From contig JAJDTY010000007.1 in assembly GCA_022826945.1 (NCBI GenBank), forward strand, positions 194,501-258,500: a DNA stretch of 64,000 bases, written 5' to 3'. The notes under the pieces were generated by a model, which worked only from the letters and a program-made list of their open reading frames with translations, made no database searches and had not been told where the DNA came from. Every line of letters begins with the position of its first letter. The stretch's first letter is position 1. The stretch is from Candidatus Binatia bacterium. Lineage in GTDB: Bacteria > Desulfobacterota > Binatia > Bin18. The translations under genes and the position numbers were made by a program. Positions 29,418 through 37,978 of this stretch are shown piece after piece.

Positions 29418-29549
29418 GCTCAGAGCCTGCCTCGCGGCTCTCTATCTGCCCCTTCCCCGCTCTGCCCGGGCAGAAGATAGTGCCCATTCAGATTGCCCAC
29501 GCTCTCCTGCTCGGATAAGAAGAGCGCTCAGGCATCAGAGGGGGAACCT

Positions 29550-31718
29550 ATGGCCGATACCGCTGCCCGCACCATCGTCCAACACGCAAAAGACCAGCGC
29601 CGTTTTGTGTTGACCGAAAGAGAGGCAAAGACCGTAGTCCAATCGGCCGGCATCCCGACCGTGCGAACGGAATTGGCCCGCACCGCCGACGAGGCCCTCG
29701 CCCTCGCCCGGGAGATGGGCTTCCCGGTTGCGCTCAAGATCAGCTCGGCCGACGTCGCCCATAAAAGCGATATCGGCGGCGTGCAACTCAATCTCGCCAC
29801 AGCAGCCGCCGTCCGTCACGCGTTTGATGCCATCATGACCGCCGGCCGCAATGCCCGGCCCGCCGCCGCCGCCGTCGACGGTGTCTCGGTTCAACCTATG
29901 GCCCGGCCGGGAGTTGAGGTCATTATCGGCCTGACATCCGATCCCCAGTTCGGTCCGCTCATCATGTTTGGCCTGGGCGGGGTGCATGTCGAGGTGCTCA
30001 AAGATGTGGCGTTCCGGGTGGCTCCGCTCCGCCCGCAGGACGCCGCGCGCATGATCCGTGAAATCAGCGGATTTCCGTTGCTCACCGGCCATCGCGGCCA
30101 GGCCGCCGTTGACCTCGCCGCCCTGGAGCAGGCTCTCCTTTCTCTGTCGGCCTTGGCCGATGCCCAGCCAGATATCCAGGAACTCGATCTCAACCCCGTT
30201 TTTGCCTACGAAGACGGCTGTCTCGCCGTTGATGCCCACGTGGTCCTCCACGCTGAGGGTCCCCGCGCCCTCCCCCGCCCACTGTCGGACGAGACGCGGG
30301 CCGCCTTGGCCCGTACGTTTCACCCGCGGTCGGTGGCCGTGGTCGGCGATAAACGCGCCATGAATTATCTGTGGTTACGGAGCCAGAGCACCTTCGAGGG
30401 CAAAGTCTATTCCGTCCAGATTGACGAGCGGGAAATCCAGGGGATTACGGATTTAGGGGTGCCCAACTACCCGAGTTTGGCGTCGATTCCAGACGAGATC
30501 GACTACGTCATCACCGCGGTCCCCCGCCAGGTCGCGCCGCATATTGTCGCAGATTGTGCCGCGAAAAAGGTCGCCGGGGTCATGCTCTTCACCTCGGGCT
30601 TCTCCGAAGTCCGCGACGAAGAGGGACAGCACTTGGAACAGAGAGTGACCAAAACCGCTCGGGAGGCTGGACTCGCGCTTATCGGTCCGAACTGCATGGG
30701 CATCTACCATCCAAAAATCGGCCTCCGCAATTATCCCGACCTCCCGGCCGGAGAAGCGGGCTCAGTCGGTTTTATCGGCCAGAGCGGCACCCACACGATC
30801 ACCTTTAGTATGGCAGCCGCCAGTCATGGCCTGCGGATCAGTAAAGCCGTGAGCTTTGGGAATGCGACGGTCCTTGATGCCAGTGACTACCTCGACTATC
30901 TCGCACACGACGACGAAACGGAAATTATCGGCATGTACCTTGAGGGGGTACGAGAAGGGCGCCGCTTCTTTACGTTGCTCCGTGAGGTCACCCCCCACAA
31001 ACCGGTTGTTATCTGGAAGGGGGGCCAGACCGAGGCGGGCCAGCGGGCCACCTCGTCACACACCGGCTCACTCGCCGTTCCCGCTACCATATGGGCGTCC
31101 ATGGTCCATCAGGCTGGAGCCATCTCCGTGAGCAGTTTCGATGAGTTGCTTGATGTGATCAAGCTGTTACGGTTCACTAAATCAACAAACGGAGACGGCG
31201 TGGGGCTGATTGCCATGACGGGAGGTCCCTCGGTCAGTCTCACCGACGCCTTTGCCGCCGCCGGTCTGCGGGTTCCTCCGCTCAGCGCAGCCTCTTACGA
31301 AGAACTGTCTTCGTTCTTTAACGTGATTGGCGGCAGCTTTCAGAATCCGCTCGATTCCGGTCATACGATCGGGATGGGACAGAGGACGGATACCCTGGAT
31401 CGATTGCTCTCCATCCTGGACCGTGACCCGCATATTGATGCGATTGTCATGGATACGGGGGCCGGCTTGGTGGCCGGGCAGTGGGAAGCCCGGCCGCAAA
31501 CTCTGACCGCCCTGCTCGACACCCTGAGTCGCTTTGCCGCGCGTTCGGTCAAGCCCTTTTTTGTGGTGTTGCAACCGTTTGCCCAGGAAGCGGGCCTGCT
31601 CCACGCTCGGGCGCAGTTTCATCAACGCGGCATCGCGACCGTCGCGACCCATGAGCGCGCGGCCGCCGCCCTCCGTCTCGTGACGGACTATCACCGCACC
31701 CACGCAGATTCCGTGTGA
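29550..31718 (+). CDS. NDP-forming acyl-CoA synthetase family protein (ATP-grasp first)
   Basis: 722-residue protein of the acetate--CoA ligase (ADP-forming)/succinyl-CoA synthetase superfamily. Residues 1-230 form an ATP-grasp domain (TEREAKTVVQSAGIPTV, ALKISSADVAHKSDIGGV, QELDLNPVF). A CoA-binding domain follows (FHPRSVAVVGDKRAMNYL), then the ligase domain with the phosphohistidine motif SSHTGSLAVP. This order, beta-like part first, differs from the commoner alpha-first fusions. The start at 29550 follows GAGGGGG; an ATG 57 bp earlier is less likely. It probably activates an organic acid, or runs in reverse to make ATP. Confidence 0.85.
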   Translation: MADTAARTIVQHAKDQRRFVLTEREAKTVVQSAGIPTVRTELARTADEALALAREMGFPVALKISSADVAHKSDIGGVQLNLATAAAVRHAFDAIMTAGRNARPAAAAVDGVSVQPMARPGVEVIIGLTSDPQFGPLIMFGLGGVHVEVLKDVAFRVAPLRPQDAARMIREISGFPLLTGHRGQAAVDLAALEQALLSLSALADAQPDIQELDLNPVFAYEDGCLAVDAHVVLHAEGPRALPRPLSDETRAALARTFHPRSVAVVGDKRAMNYLWLRSQSTFEGKVYSVQIDEREIQGITDLGVPNYPSLASIPDEIDYVITAVPRQVAPHIVADCAAKKVAGVMLFTSGFSEVRDEEGQHLEQRVTKTAREAGLALIGPNCMGIYHPKIGLRNYPDLPAGEAGSVGFIGQSGTHTITFSMAAASHGLRISKAVSFGNATVLDASDYLDYLAHDDETEIIGMYLEGVREGRRFFTLLREVTPHKPVVIWKGGQTEAGQRATSSHTGSLAVPATIWASMVHQAGAISVSSFDELLDVIKLLRFTKSTNGDGVGLIAMTGGPSVSLTDAFAAAGLRVPPLSAASYEELSSFFNVIGGSFQNPLDSGHTIGMGQRTDTLDRLLSILDRDPHIDAIVMDTGAGLVAGQWEARPQTLTALLDTLSRFAARSVKPFFVVLQPFAQEAGLLHARAQFHQRGIATVATHERAAAALRLVTDYHRTHADSV

Positions 31719-31934
31719 TATCGCGTTCCTTTCGGACCACGAACCAATCGCTTTGGACGCGTTATTGTCAGGGGGCGCTTGTGCCCTCCCTGGAGAGGCA
31801 GCACCCCCTTTCCTCCTCACCTGTGTCTGTAATTGACCTGCCCGAAATGATGCGATAGCACTGTGGGGCTCGCGGTGCGGGTCTGTTCTTTCCCTGCGGC
31901 TCGCCCGCTTTGGACATGATGCAAGGAGGAGACG

Positions 31935-32288
31935 ATGACATACATCATCACGAGACTATGCCGGGACTGCATCGACACAGGCTGTGTAGCCGTTTGTCCG
32001 GTTGACTGTATTTATAAATATACCGGCGATGACACCGAAAAATACCCGAACCAACTCTATATCCATCCGGACGAATGTATTGACTGTGGGGCGTGCGAGC
32101 CCGAATGTCCCTGGCAGGCCATTTTTGAGGAAGTTGCCGTGCCCGACGTGTTTGAATCCGACACTCCGCTCAACTACGCAATGGTTGACGACGAAGCGGA
32201 TTTTGAGGTGGCCGGGCATGAGAAAATAGCGCATCCCACCTCGGATGAGATTGCCGAGAACAAGCAGAAGTGGGGATGGGACGGCTGA
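31935..32288 (+). CDS. fdxA: Seven-iron-type ferredoxin (3Fe-4S/4Fe-4S)
   Basis: 117-residue electron carrier. Cys9, Cys17 and Cys21-Pro follow the C-x7-C-x3-CP pattern of 3Fe-4S ferredoxins, with an extra Cys12. The second motif, C48-x2-C51-x2-C54-x3-C58-P, gives a 4Fe-4S cluster. The acidic C-terminal half is the extension seen in FdxA-type proteins. AAGGAGG precedes the ATG. It is monocistronic, with a terminator directly after. It may supply electrons to the oxygenases or reductases of the neighbourhood (inference). Confidence 0.92.
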   Translation: MTYIITRLCRDCIDTGCVAVCPVDCIYKYTGDDTEKYPNQLYIHPDECIDCGACEPECPWQAIFEEVAVPDVFESDTPLNYAMVDDEADFEVAGHEKIAHPTSDEIAENKQKWGWDG

Positions 32289-32320
32289 CGTCCGAGAACA
32301 CATCGAGCAGAGAAAATACA

Positions 32321-32350
32321 AGAGGGCAGCCATGATGGTTGCCCTCTTTT
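32321..32350 (+). terminator. Terminator after the ferredoxin gene
   Basis: AGAGGGCA and TGCCCTCT (32321-32328 and 32340-32347) pair around a partly paired 11-nt loop and are followed by a short T-run. The A-rich flank on the other side means it could also act on the minus strand for the convergent gene ending at 32375. Confidence 0.8.
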
Positions 32351-32374
32351 GCATGTCCCTTGCGCCCAGCTCGG

Positions 32375-32986
32375 CTACGCGTTCCGCTTTAACTCTTCTT
32401 CAACCAGGACCAGCCGGTCATTCCCGAAGAACATGGAGTCGCCGTTGACATAGATCGTCGGTGTCCCGAATCCGCCGCGTTCGATCACCGCGTCCGTGTT
32501 GGCCCGAATCCGATCCTTATAGTCCTGACGTGTAATCTTGTCGAAGTACTCGTCTGCATCAAGGCCGACTGCTGCGACAATTTTTTGGAGGACCTCGTTC
32601 TGACTGATATCCTGATCCTCGCCCCAGTAGGTTTCAAACACCCGATAGCTATAGGGCAGAAACGTGCCGGGATGTTCGAGCGCGACGAGGGCGCCGCGCA
32701 GCGCTTTGACCGAATTCACCGGAAAAACGGAGGGGGGCATGACAATTTTCAGACCGTAGTAGCGTGCCCAGTCACTCATATCCTTTGCCATATACTGTTG
32801 CTTGGCGGGCACCCCCTTTTCTCGGAATTCATACACCGAAGGATTGACCGTATTGAACACTCCGCCCACCAGAAACGGACGCCACTGAAGGTCGGCGTTG
32901 TATTTGCGGCACAGCCCATCGATCTTGGTGAACGCCAGATAGGTCCACGGGCTGGAGTAATCGTAAAAGAATTCTACGGTGGCCAT
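32375..32986 (-). CDS. DsbA-family oxidoreductase, 2-hydroxychromene-2-carboxylate isomerase-like
   Basis: 203 residues with a thioredoxin/DsbA (kappa-GST) fold. The N-terminal active-site region reads FFYDYSSPWTYLA, with Ser-Pro instead of a redox CxxC, and the cis-Pro loop is GGFGTPTIYVNGD. This is the HCCA isomerase pattern: glutathione-dependent isomerases in naphthalene-type degradation and many paralogues of unknown substrate. GGGAGG lies 5 nt before the ATG at 32986, so this second ATG is preferred to 32989. An alpha/beta hydrolase gene lies 24 bp upstream. Confidence 0.85.
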   Translation of the reverse strand: MATVEFFYDYSSPWTYLAFTKIDGLCRKYNADLQWRPFLVGGVFNTVNPSVYEFREKGVPAKQQYMAKDMSDWARYYGLKIVMPPSVFPVNSVKALRGALVALEHPGTFLPYSYRVFETYWGEDQDISQNEVLQKIVAAVGLDADEYFDKITRQDYKDRIRANTDAVIERGGFGTPTIYVNGDSMFFGNDRLVLVEEELKRNA

Positions 32987-33010
32987 CATATCCTCCCTGA
33001 AGCGTACCGG

Positions 33011-33760
33011 TTAAGACAGCAGAAACTCGACTAAGAGCTCGTTAAACGTATCGGCGTAGAAAAGATGAATATTATGTCTTCCATCCGGAAACACGTGTAA
33101 GCGCGATCCGGCGATCCCCTGCTGTAAGACATGGGCATGAAAGGGCGGCACCAGGGGATCCTTGCCCCCATGAATCAGAAAGGTGGGACAGGCAATCTGC
33201 GCCAGGCGGTCCCGACACAAATCGCCACCCGCTTTCAACAGCATCTGCTGGGCGTCACACCAGCGAGCCCACAGATCTTGAAAGGCATCGCCATACATCG
33301 CCTGCATCGGCGCGGCCGCGCGGGGAGACCAATCCGCGACACGGCGCGTTTTCTCATAGGCATCAATATCATCCTGGGAGACATAGGCATTGCCGCCCCA
33401 GAGCGCCATCTTGGTCACCCGTTGCGGATAGGCCAAGGTCAGTAATAGACTCGTAATCGCCCCGTCGCTCCAGCCACCCACGGCGTAGGTCGAGCAGCCG
33501 AGCGTTTCCATCAGAGCCACGAAATCCTCGGCGTCCTGTTGATAAAAGTCGGGCGGAAACGCGCGGGCGGGCGGACGGGATTGCCCATAGCCGCGCGGGT
33601 CAGGCGCAATAACCCGAATACCGCGCGGAGGGAGTGCTGCTAATTGTGGAGCGAAATCCGACTGTCCGGTTCCCAGCGCCCCGGGCAACAAGAGAAAGGG
33701 TAACCCGTTCCCAAGATCTTCATAATGGAGTCTGACTCCGCGTATGTCTGCGTATGGCAT
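33011..33760 (-). CDS. Alpha/beta hydrolase (BPHL-like)
   Basis: 249-residue serine hydrolase. Features in order: the oxyanion region LLLPGALGTG, the nucleophile Ser98 in GGWSDGAIT, an acid in GGKDPLVP, and the catalytic His in DGRHNIH. The GWSDG elbow resembles biphenyl hydrolase-like/valacyclovir hydrolases. GGAGG stands 4 nt before the ATG at 33760. It is cotranscribed with the HCCA-isomerase-like gene and may act on an aromatic-derived ester or ring-cleavage product (inference). Confidence 0.87.
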   Translation of the reverse strand: MPYADIRGVRLHYEDLGNGLPFLLLPGALGTGQSDFAPQLAALPPRGIRVIAPDPRGYGQSRPPARAFPPDFYQQDAEDFVALMETLGCSTYAVGGWSDGAITSLLLTLAYPQRVTKMALWGGNAYVSQDDIDAYEKTRRVADWSPRAAAPMQAMYGDAFQDLWARWCDAQQMLLKAGGDLCRDRLAQIACPTFLIHGGKDPLVPPFHAHVLQQGIAGSRLHVFPDGRHNIHLFYADTFNELLVEFLLS

Positions 33761-33895
33761 GCGTCCTCCGCACCGCGACGTTGCCCGCTGTGATACCATG
33801 CCCGTCGGCAAGAGAGAAGCCGGTCTTGCCCTTGCAGCCCCCCCTTATCTCTGACACAACCAACCCAGTGATATTCCCCGCAAGACAGGAAACGC

Positions 33896-34492
33896 ATGAA
33901 AACCATTGGACTCACCGGCGGAATCGGCTCGGGTAAAAGCACCGTCTCCAAGATACTGGCCACGCTTGGTGCCCATATTATTGACGCGGACATCGTCGGG
34001 CATGAAATCTATCTGCCGGGCAAGGCCGCCTGGAAACAGGTCACCGAGGCCTTCGGACGGGAAATCGTCGCGGGAGATCAAACCATAGATCGGAAAAAAC
34101 TGGGGGCCATTGTCTTCAGTAGTCCGGACGTGCTCGCCCGGCTCAATGCCATTGTCCACCCGATTATGTTCGAGGAAATCCGGCAGCGTATCCAGGCCAA
34201 GCGGGCCGAGGGCTTTCCCGCGCCTATTGTGGTTGAGGCGGCGATCCTGATTGAGGCCAACTGGCTGCCCCTGGCCGATACGGTCTGGGTGGTCGAGGCC
34301 GACAAGGACACGGCCATTCGTCGTGTGGCCGAGCAACGCGGCATGTCGGCCGCGGACGCCGAAGCCCGGATTGCGAACCAGCTTTCAAACGGAGAGCGTC
34401 GCAAACACGCTCAGGTTGTCATCCATAACAACGGTTCACTTCAAGCCCTGGAGCAGCAAATCCAACAGGCGTGGGATCAACTCGGAGAATGA
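33896..34492 (+). CDS. coaE: Dephospho-CoA kinase
   Basis: Last step of coenzyme A synthesis: phosphorylation of the ribose 3'-OH of dephospho-CoA. The sequence opens MKTIGLTGGIGSGKST, with the P-loop at residues 8-15, followed by IIDADIVGHE and the LNAIVHPIM motif. Length 198 is normal. The stop overlaps the next start as ATGA, so the HAD gene is translationally coupled. Confidence 0.95.
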   Translation: MKTIGLTGGIGSGKSTVSKILATLGAHIIDADIVGHEIYLPGKAAWKQVTEAFGREIVAGDQTIDRKKLGAIVFSSPDVLARLNAIVHPIMFEEIRQRIQAKRAEGFPAPIVVEAAILIEANWLPLADTVWVVEADKDTAIRRVAEQRGMSAADAEARIANQLSNGERRKHAQVVIHNNGSLQALEQQIQQAWDQLGE

Positions 34493-35151
34493 GTCGTATA
34501 CACGCGACAGGGCTGATCTTCGATGTGGATGGCACGCTCGCCCAGTCGGTCGAGTTTTTCTATGAGATCGCCCTGGAGGTTCTCGCCCTCGCCGGTATTC
34601 CCCCAGTTCCGCGCGACCGGGTGTATGAGCTGATGCGTCGCGGGGTGGAAAATCCTCTCGTCCAGCTCTTTCCTCCCGACCATCCCGACCCTGAAGACTG
34701 TATCAAGCGCATCACCGACAGCCGTATGGACGAATGGCTGCGGCGCTATCATGAAGAAACGCAGGCCGTTCCGGGAAGTCTCGAACTTTTGCACCGTCTT
34801 CATCACCAGGGCTTTCAGCTCGGGATCGCCACCTCATCCGGCCGGGCCTTACCCTTTCTTGATACCTGGGGCGTCCGCCATCTTTTTAGCGGCATCGTCG
34901 GCCGGGAAGACGTCACCCACCGGAAACCCCATCCGGAGCCCGTTCTGAAGTGCCTGGCACATCTCCGTCTTGCCCCTCACCAGGCGGTGTATATTGGCGA
35001 CTCCCCCATTGATATTCAGGCCGGCAAGGCCGCCGGTGTCGTCACCGTTGGCGTCCTCACCGGGACCAGTACCGACCCGGTCATGCGGCAGGCGCAGGCA
35101 GACCACATCTTACCGAGTATTGCGGAACTCCCCCGGCTGCTCACCCTCTAA
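34489..35151 (+). CDS. HAD-superfamily hydrolase (phosphoglycolate phosphatase-like)
   Basis: 220 residues. Motif I is FDVDGTL with nucleophile Asp12 and acid/base Asp14, motif II is IATSSG, motif III Lys lies in HRKPHPEP, and motif IV is YIGDSPIDIQAG. The helical cap is inserted after motif I (C1 type). The ATG at 34489 overlaps the coaE stop by 4 bp and has GGAGA upstream. The substrate is probably a small phosphorylated metabolite such as phosphoglycolate. Confidence 0.88.
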   Translation: MSRIHATGLIFDVDGTLAQSVEFFYEIALEVLALAGIPPVPRDRVYELMRRGVENPLVQLFPPDHPDPEDCIKRITDSRMDEWLRRYHEETQAVPGSLELLHRLHHQGFQLGIATSSGRALPFLDTWGVRHLFSGIVGREDVTHRKPHPEPVLKCLAHLRLAPHQAVYIGDSPIDIQAGKAAGVVTVGVLTGTSTDPVMRQAQADHILPSIAELPRLLTL

Positions 35152-35215
35152 GCGTCCAGCCGGCACTCCTCGGAGACACCGCCTTGTAGCACCATCTTCG
35201 GACGACCGGCGTTCA

Positions 35216-36019
35216 TCAGGCGTCCTCGTACTGCGGTTCGCGTTTCTCCAGAAAAGCGGCAATGCCCTCGCGTACGTCATTCGTCCGCGTGGTCAGAATC
35301 TGGTTCCGGTCTTCCATCGCAATGGCCGCCTCCAGCGTTGGTGCGTCAACCGAATAGCGCAGGCACTCTTTCGTCAGCCGGACCCCCAGGGGCGAGTTGC
35401 GCAGAATACGGCGGGCCATGGCTTCGGCGGCCTGATCCAATTCGGCGTCCGGCACCAGGCGGGAGGCCAGTCCCGTTGCCAGGGCCCGTTGCGCATCAAT
35501 AAAATCCCCGGTCAGTAAGAGCTCGGAGGCGACCGAAGCCCCGACCAGCCGGGGCAGAAAATAACTCACGCCCACATCACAGGCCGACAGCCCGATGCGG
35601 ATAAAAGCCGCGTTCATCCGCGCGGACTCCCCGACAATACGGATATCGCTCGCCAGAGCCAGGGCAAAGCCACCCCCGGCGGCCGGGCCGTGAACGGCGG
35701 CAATAAACGGTTGTGGGGCGCGGTGAATTTTAATCGCCAGCTCGGCAATCCGGCGCTGGTCGCGCAGGCCCTGGGCCACGGAATAGGTCCCGGTTGCCGC
35801 GCTTGACTGTTTGAGATCAAGCCCGGCGCAAAAGCCGCGGCCCGCCCCCCGCAGGATGACCACCCGGACGGTCTGATCCTGATGCAGTTCGTCGAGCACC
35901 GTATGCAGCTCGTGAACCAGCAGACTGTTCATGGCGTTCAGCGACGCCGGCCGGTTCAGGACGAGCCAGAGAAGGTCCGTGTCCCGCCGTAGTTCCAGGG
36001 TTTCATAGCGTTCATTCAT
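35216..36019 (-). CDS. Enoyl-CoA hydratase/isomerase-family protein (lacks both hydratase Glu)
   Basis: 267-residue crotonase-fold protein. The oxyanion motif RGAGRGFCAGLDLK and GPAAGGGFALALASD are present. The two hydratase glutamates are replaced: Ala in GGGFAL and Phe in NAAFIRIGLSACD. A simple hydratase is therefore unlikely; an isomerase, hydrolase or dehalogenase-type reaction is possible. GGAGAG precedes the ATG at 36019. It stands apart from the plus-strand acyl-CoA genes and is convergent with the HAD gene. Confidence 0.82.
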   Translation of the reverse strand: MNERYETLELRRDTDLLWLVLNRPASLNAMNSLLVHELHTVLDELHQDQTVRVVILRGAGRGFCAGLDLKQSSAATGTYSVAQGLRDQRRIAELAIKIHRAPQPFIAAVHGPAAGGGFALALASDIRIVGESARMNAAFIRIGLSACDVGVSYFLPRLVGASVASELLLTGDFIDAQRALATGLASRLVPDAELDQAAEAMARRILRNSPLGVRLTKECLRYSVDAPTLEAAIAMEDRNQILTTRTNDVREGIAAFLEKREPQYEDA

Positions 36020-36091
36020 GCTTCTCTCCAAATTCCCTCTCCTCGCGCTCGGCAACCTAGGGGGGCAATGCACCGTGGTTGGTCTTGCGTC

Positions 36092-36289
36092 TCAGAGCAT
36101 ATTATTCCCGCACGGCGTAGATGTTGAGAGATTCAAGATTATACGGACCCGGTTTTCCAATTCCCGCATCGTCGCGCTCGGCAACACGCCAATCTCTTGC
36201 CGGAAAGAAGTGTTGGCCACTGCAATCAATTGGCCCAAAAGAAAATCACTGTCCCGTTCAAGGATGGTAAGCAAGACTCTCCCGTCAGA
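36092..36289 (-). pseudogene. Possible MazF/PemK-like toxin remnant
   Basis: A 66-codon open stretch that begins directly after, and in frame with, the SDR stop codon. Its residues run from SDGRVLLTILERDSDFLLGQ to VLPSATMRELENRVRIILNL. This resembles the C-terminal third of MazF/PemK toxins, in which a basic 'LGxLSPETM' segment precedes a final helix. No N-terminal part and no good ribosome-binding site are seen. It is a weak call from memory of the family; it may be chance. Confidence 0.25.
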
Positions 36290-37060
36290 TTAAATCAACG
36301 ACCGAGACTGGCAGCCGTCAACAGTAATACACGCCCCGGAAACCCACTGGGCACGCTCCGAAGCCAAAAAGACCACCACGTCCGCCACTTCTTCCGGCTT
36401 CCCGAAGCGCCCGGCCGGCAACTCGGCCTTGACAAAAGCGGCAATGCCCTCGGGGTTTTCCTTTTGTCGTTGTTCCCACGCGCCTCCAGGGAAGAGAATC
36501 GACCCCGGCGCAACGCTGTTGACGCGAATCCCCTTGGGAGCAAGCGTGCGGGCCATTTCTTTAGACAGGCTAATCATGGCCGCCTTGGCGGCGTTATAGG
36601 TCATCGGTCCGCCCCACTCGCGGCCGTAGATCGAGGCAATATTAATCACGCAGCCCGCCTTGCGTGCTTCCATGACCGGGACGACCAGCTGGCACAGGTC
36701 CAGCGCGGAAAAGAAATTCAGGGTAAAGCCGGCCTGCCAGTCCTGCCGGGAAGCATTCAGATTGCCGCCCGGACGCGATCCGCCGACATTGTTGACGAGA
36801 ATATCAATCCCGCCAAAATGTTGCTGCGTCGCTTCGACCCAGCGCCGGGCCTCGACTTCCTGGGTCACGTCCAGCGCCGAGGCGAGCACCTCGACACCCG
36901 CCCCCCGGGCTTCTTGCGCGGTGATCTCAAGCTGCTCTTGGCCCCGCGCGCACAAGCTCAAGCGACAGCCTTCCGCAGCCAGTCCCAGGGCAATGGCGCG
37001 CCCAATGCCTCGGCTCGCTCCGCTGATCAGTGCGACATTGTTTGAGAGTCCAAGGTCCAT
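36290..37060 (-). CDS. Short-chain dehydrogenase/reductase
   Basis: 256 residues with the classical SDR pattern: cofactor motif SGASRGIGRAIALG near residues 14-27, NNVGG, catalytic Ser in NIASIYG, and YNAAK for Tyr and Lys. The closing sequence is IRVNSVAPGSILFPGG. Arg following the first strand of the cofactor fold (CARGQ) suggests NADP(H). The ATG at 37060 is the normal family start. It is divergent from the enoyl-CoA hydratase gene at 37198, and a role in acyl or keto-ester reduction is inferred. Confidence 0.9.
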   Translation of the reverse strand: MDLGLSNNVALISGASRGIGRAIALGLAAEGCRLSLCARGQEQLEITAQEARGAGVEVLASALDVTQEVEARRWVEATQQHFGGIDILVNNVGGSRPGGNLNASRQDWQAGFTLNFFSALDLCQLVVPVMEARKAGCVINIASIYGREWGGPMTYNAAKAAMISLSKEMARTLAPKGIRVNSVAPGSILFPGGAWEQRQKENPEGIAAFVKAELPAGRFGKPEEVADVVVFLASERAQWVSGACITVDGCQSRSLI

Positions 37061-37197
37061 ACCGTCCTCCTTTTCTCTGCTCGACTCGGACTAAGCATAT
37101 CCCATTTCCAAGAAAAAAGCCGAATCCACCTCTCTTGCCAGACGGCAGGGCGTCCGCTTAGATGGGGCCGCTGTTATACTTCGCAAGGGGGCTCACC

Positions 37198-37920
37198 GTG
37201 CCAGATCATTTTCTTTTGGAAAAAGACGGGACCATTGCCACGCTCACCTTCAACCGACCGGAGAAACGCAATCCACTCAATGAAGACATTGCCCTGGAAC
37301 TGGAGCGCCTGCAATACCAGATACGCGACGATAAAGACATTCGCGTGGTTGTTTTTACCGGAACGGGCAATACGTTTTCAGCCGGCGCCGACCTCTCGCC
37401 CATCAGGGGCATCAGCGACCGCCGGGAACGGCGCAAAATCTTCGCCCCGCTCGGCAAGCGCTGGACGCGCGCCATTGCCCGTACGCTCGATATGTTTGCC
37501 ACCATGGAGCCGGTCGTCATTGCCGCAATCAACGGCTACGCGATCGGCGGCGGCTGGTCATTGGCGCTGGCGTGTGATTTTCGGATAGCGGTGGAGGAAG
37601 CGGAGTTCTGGTTTCCCGAAGTGGACCTCGGCGTGCCGCTGAGTCCACCCTCGACCGCCCTGCTGGTCGCCAACGTGGGACCGAATCGCGCCAAGGACAT
37701 CATTCTCAACTGCCGCCACCTGAAGGCGGATGAAGCCCTCAAACTCGGGCTGGTCAATCAGGTGGTCACACCAGCAGAGCTCCTACCGACCGCCTACGCC
37801 CTAGCCCGCAGTCTGGCCGATAAAAACCCGACTGCAGTCATGGTCTCCAAGGCAACGGTCAACACGTTGGCCCGCGGCAACCCCGTCCTGCGTCCCGACC
37901 TGATGTTTACCAGAGAGTAA
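37198..37920 (+). CDS. Enoyl-CoA hydratase/isomerase-family protein (second Glu only)
   Basis: 240-residue crotonase. FNRPEKRNPLN, FTGTGNTFSAGADLSP and YAIGGGWSLALACD are present. The first catalytic Glu is Ser (GGGWSL) and the second is kept in FPEVDLGVP, a pattern often seen in isomerases. GTG at 37198 with a GGGGG upstream is preferred to an ATG 36 bp earlier, because the family fold starts at DHFLLEKDG. It precedes the acyl-CoA dehydrogenase gene by 58 bp in the same direction. Confidence 0.85.
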   Translation: MPDHFLLEKDGTIATLTFNRPEKRNPLNEDIALELERLQYQIRDDKDIRVVVFTGTGNTFSAGADLSPIRGISDRRERRKIFAPLGKRWTRAIARTLDMFATMEPVVIAAINGYAIGGGWSLALACDFRIAVEEAEFWFPEVDLGVPLSPPSTALLVANVGPNRAKDIILNCRHLKADEALKLGLVNQVVTPAELLPTAYALARSLADKNPTAVMVSKATVNTLARGNPVLRPDLMFTRE

Positions 37921-37978
37921 AACAGATACGCGCCCAATTATGTCTCAGCCAGTCTTGTATTGAGAGGGAGGAACCCCC

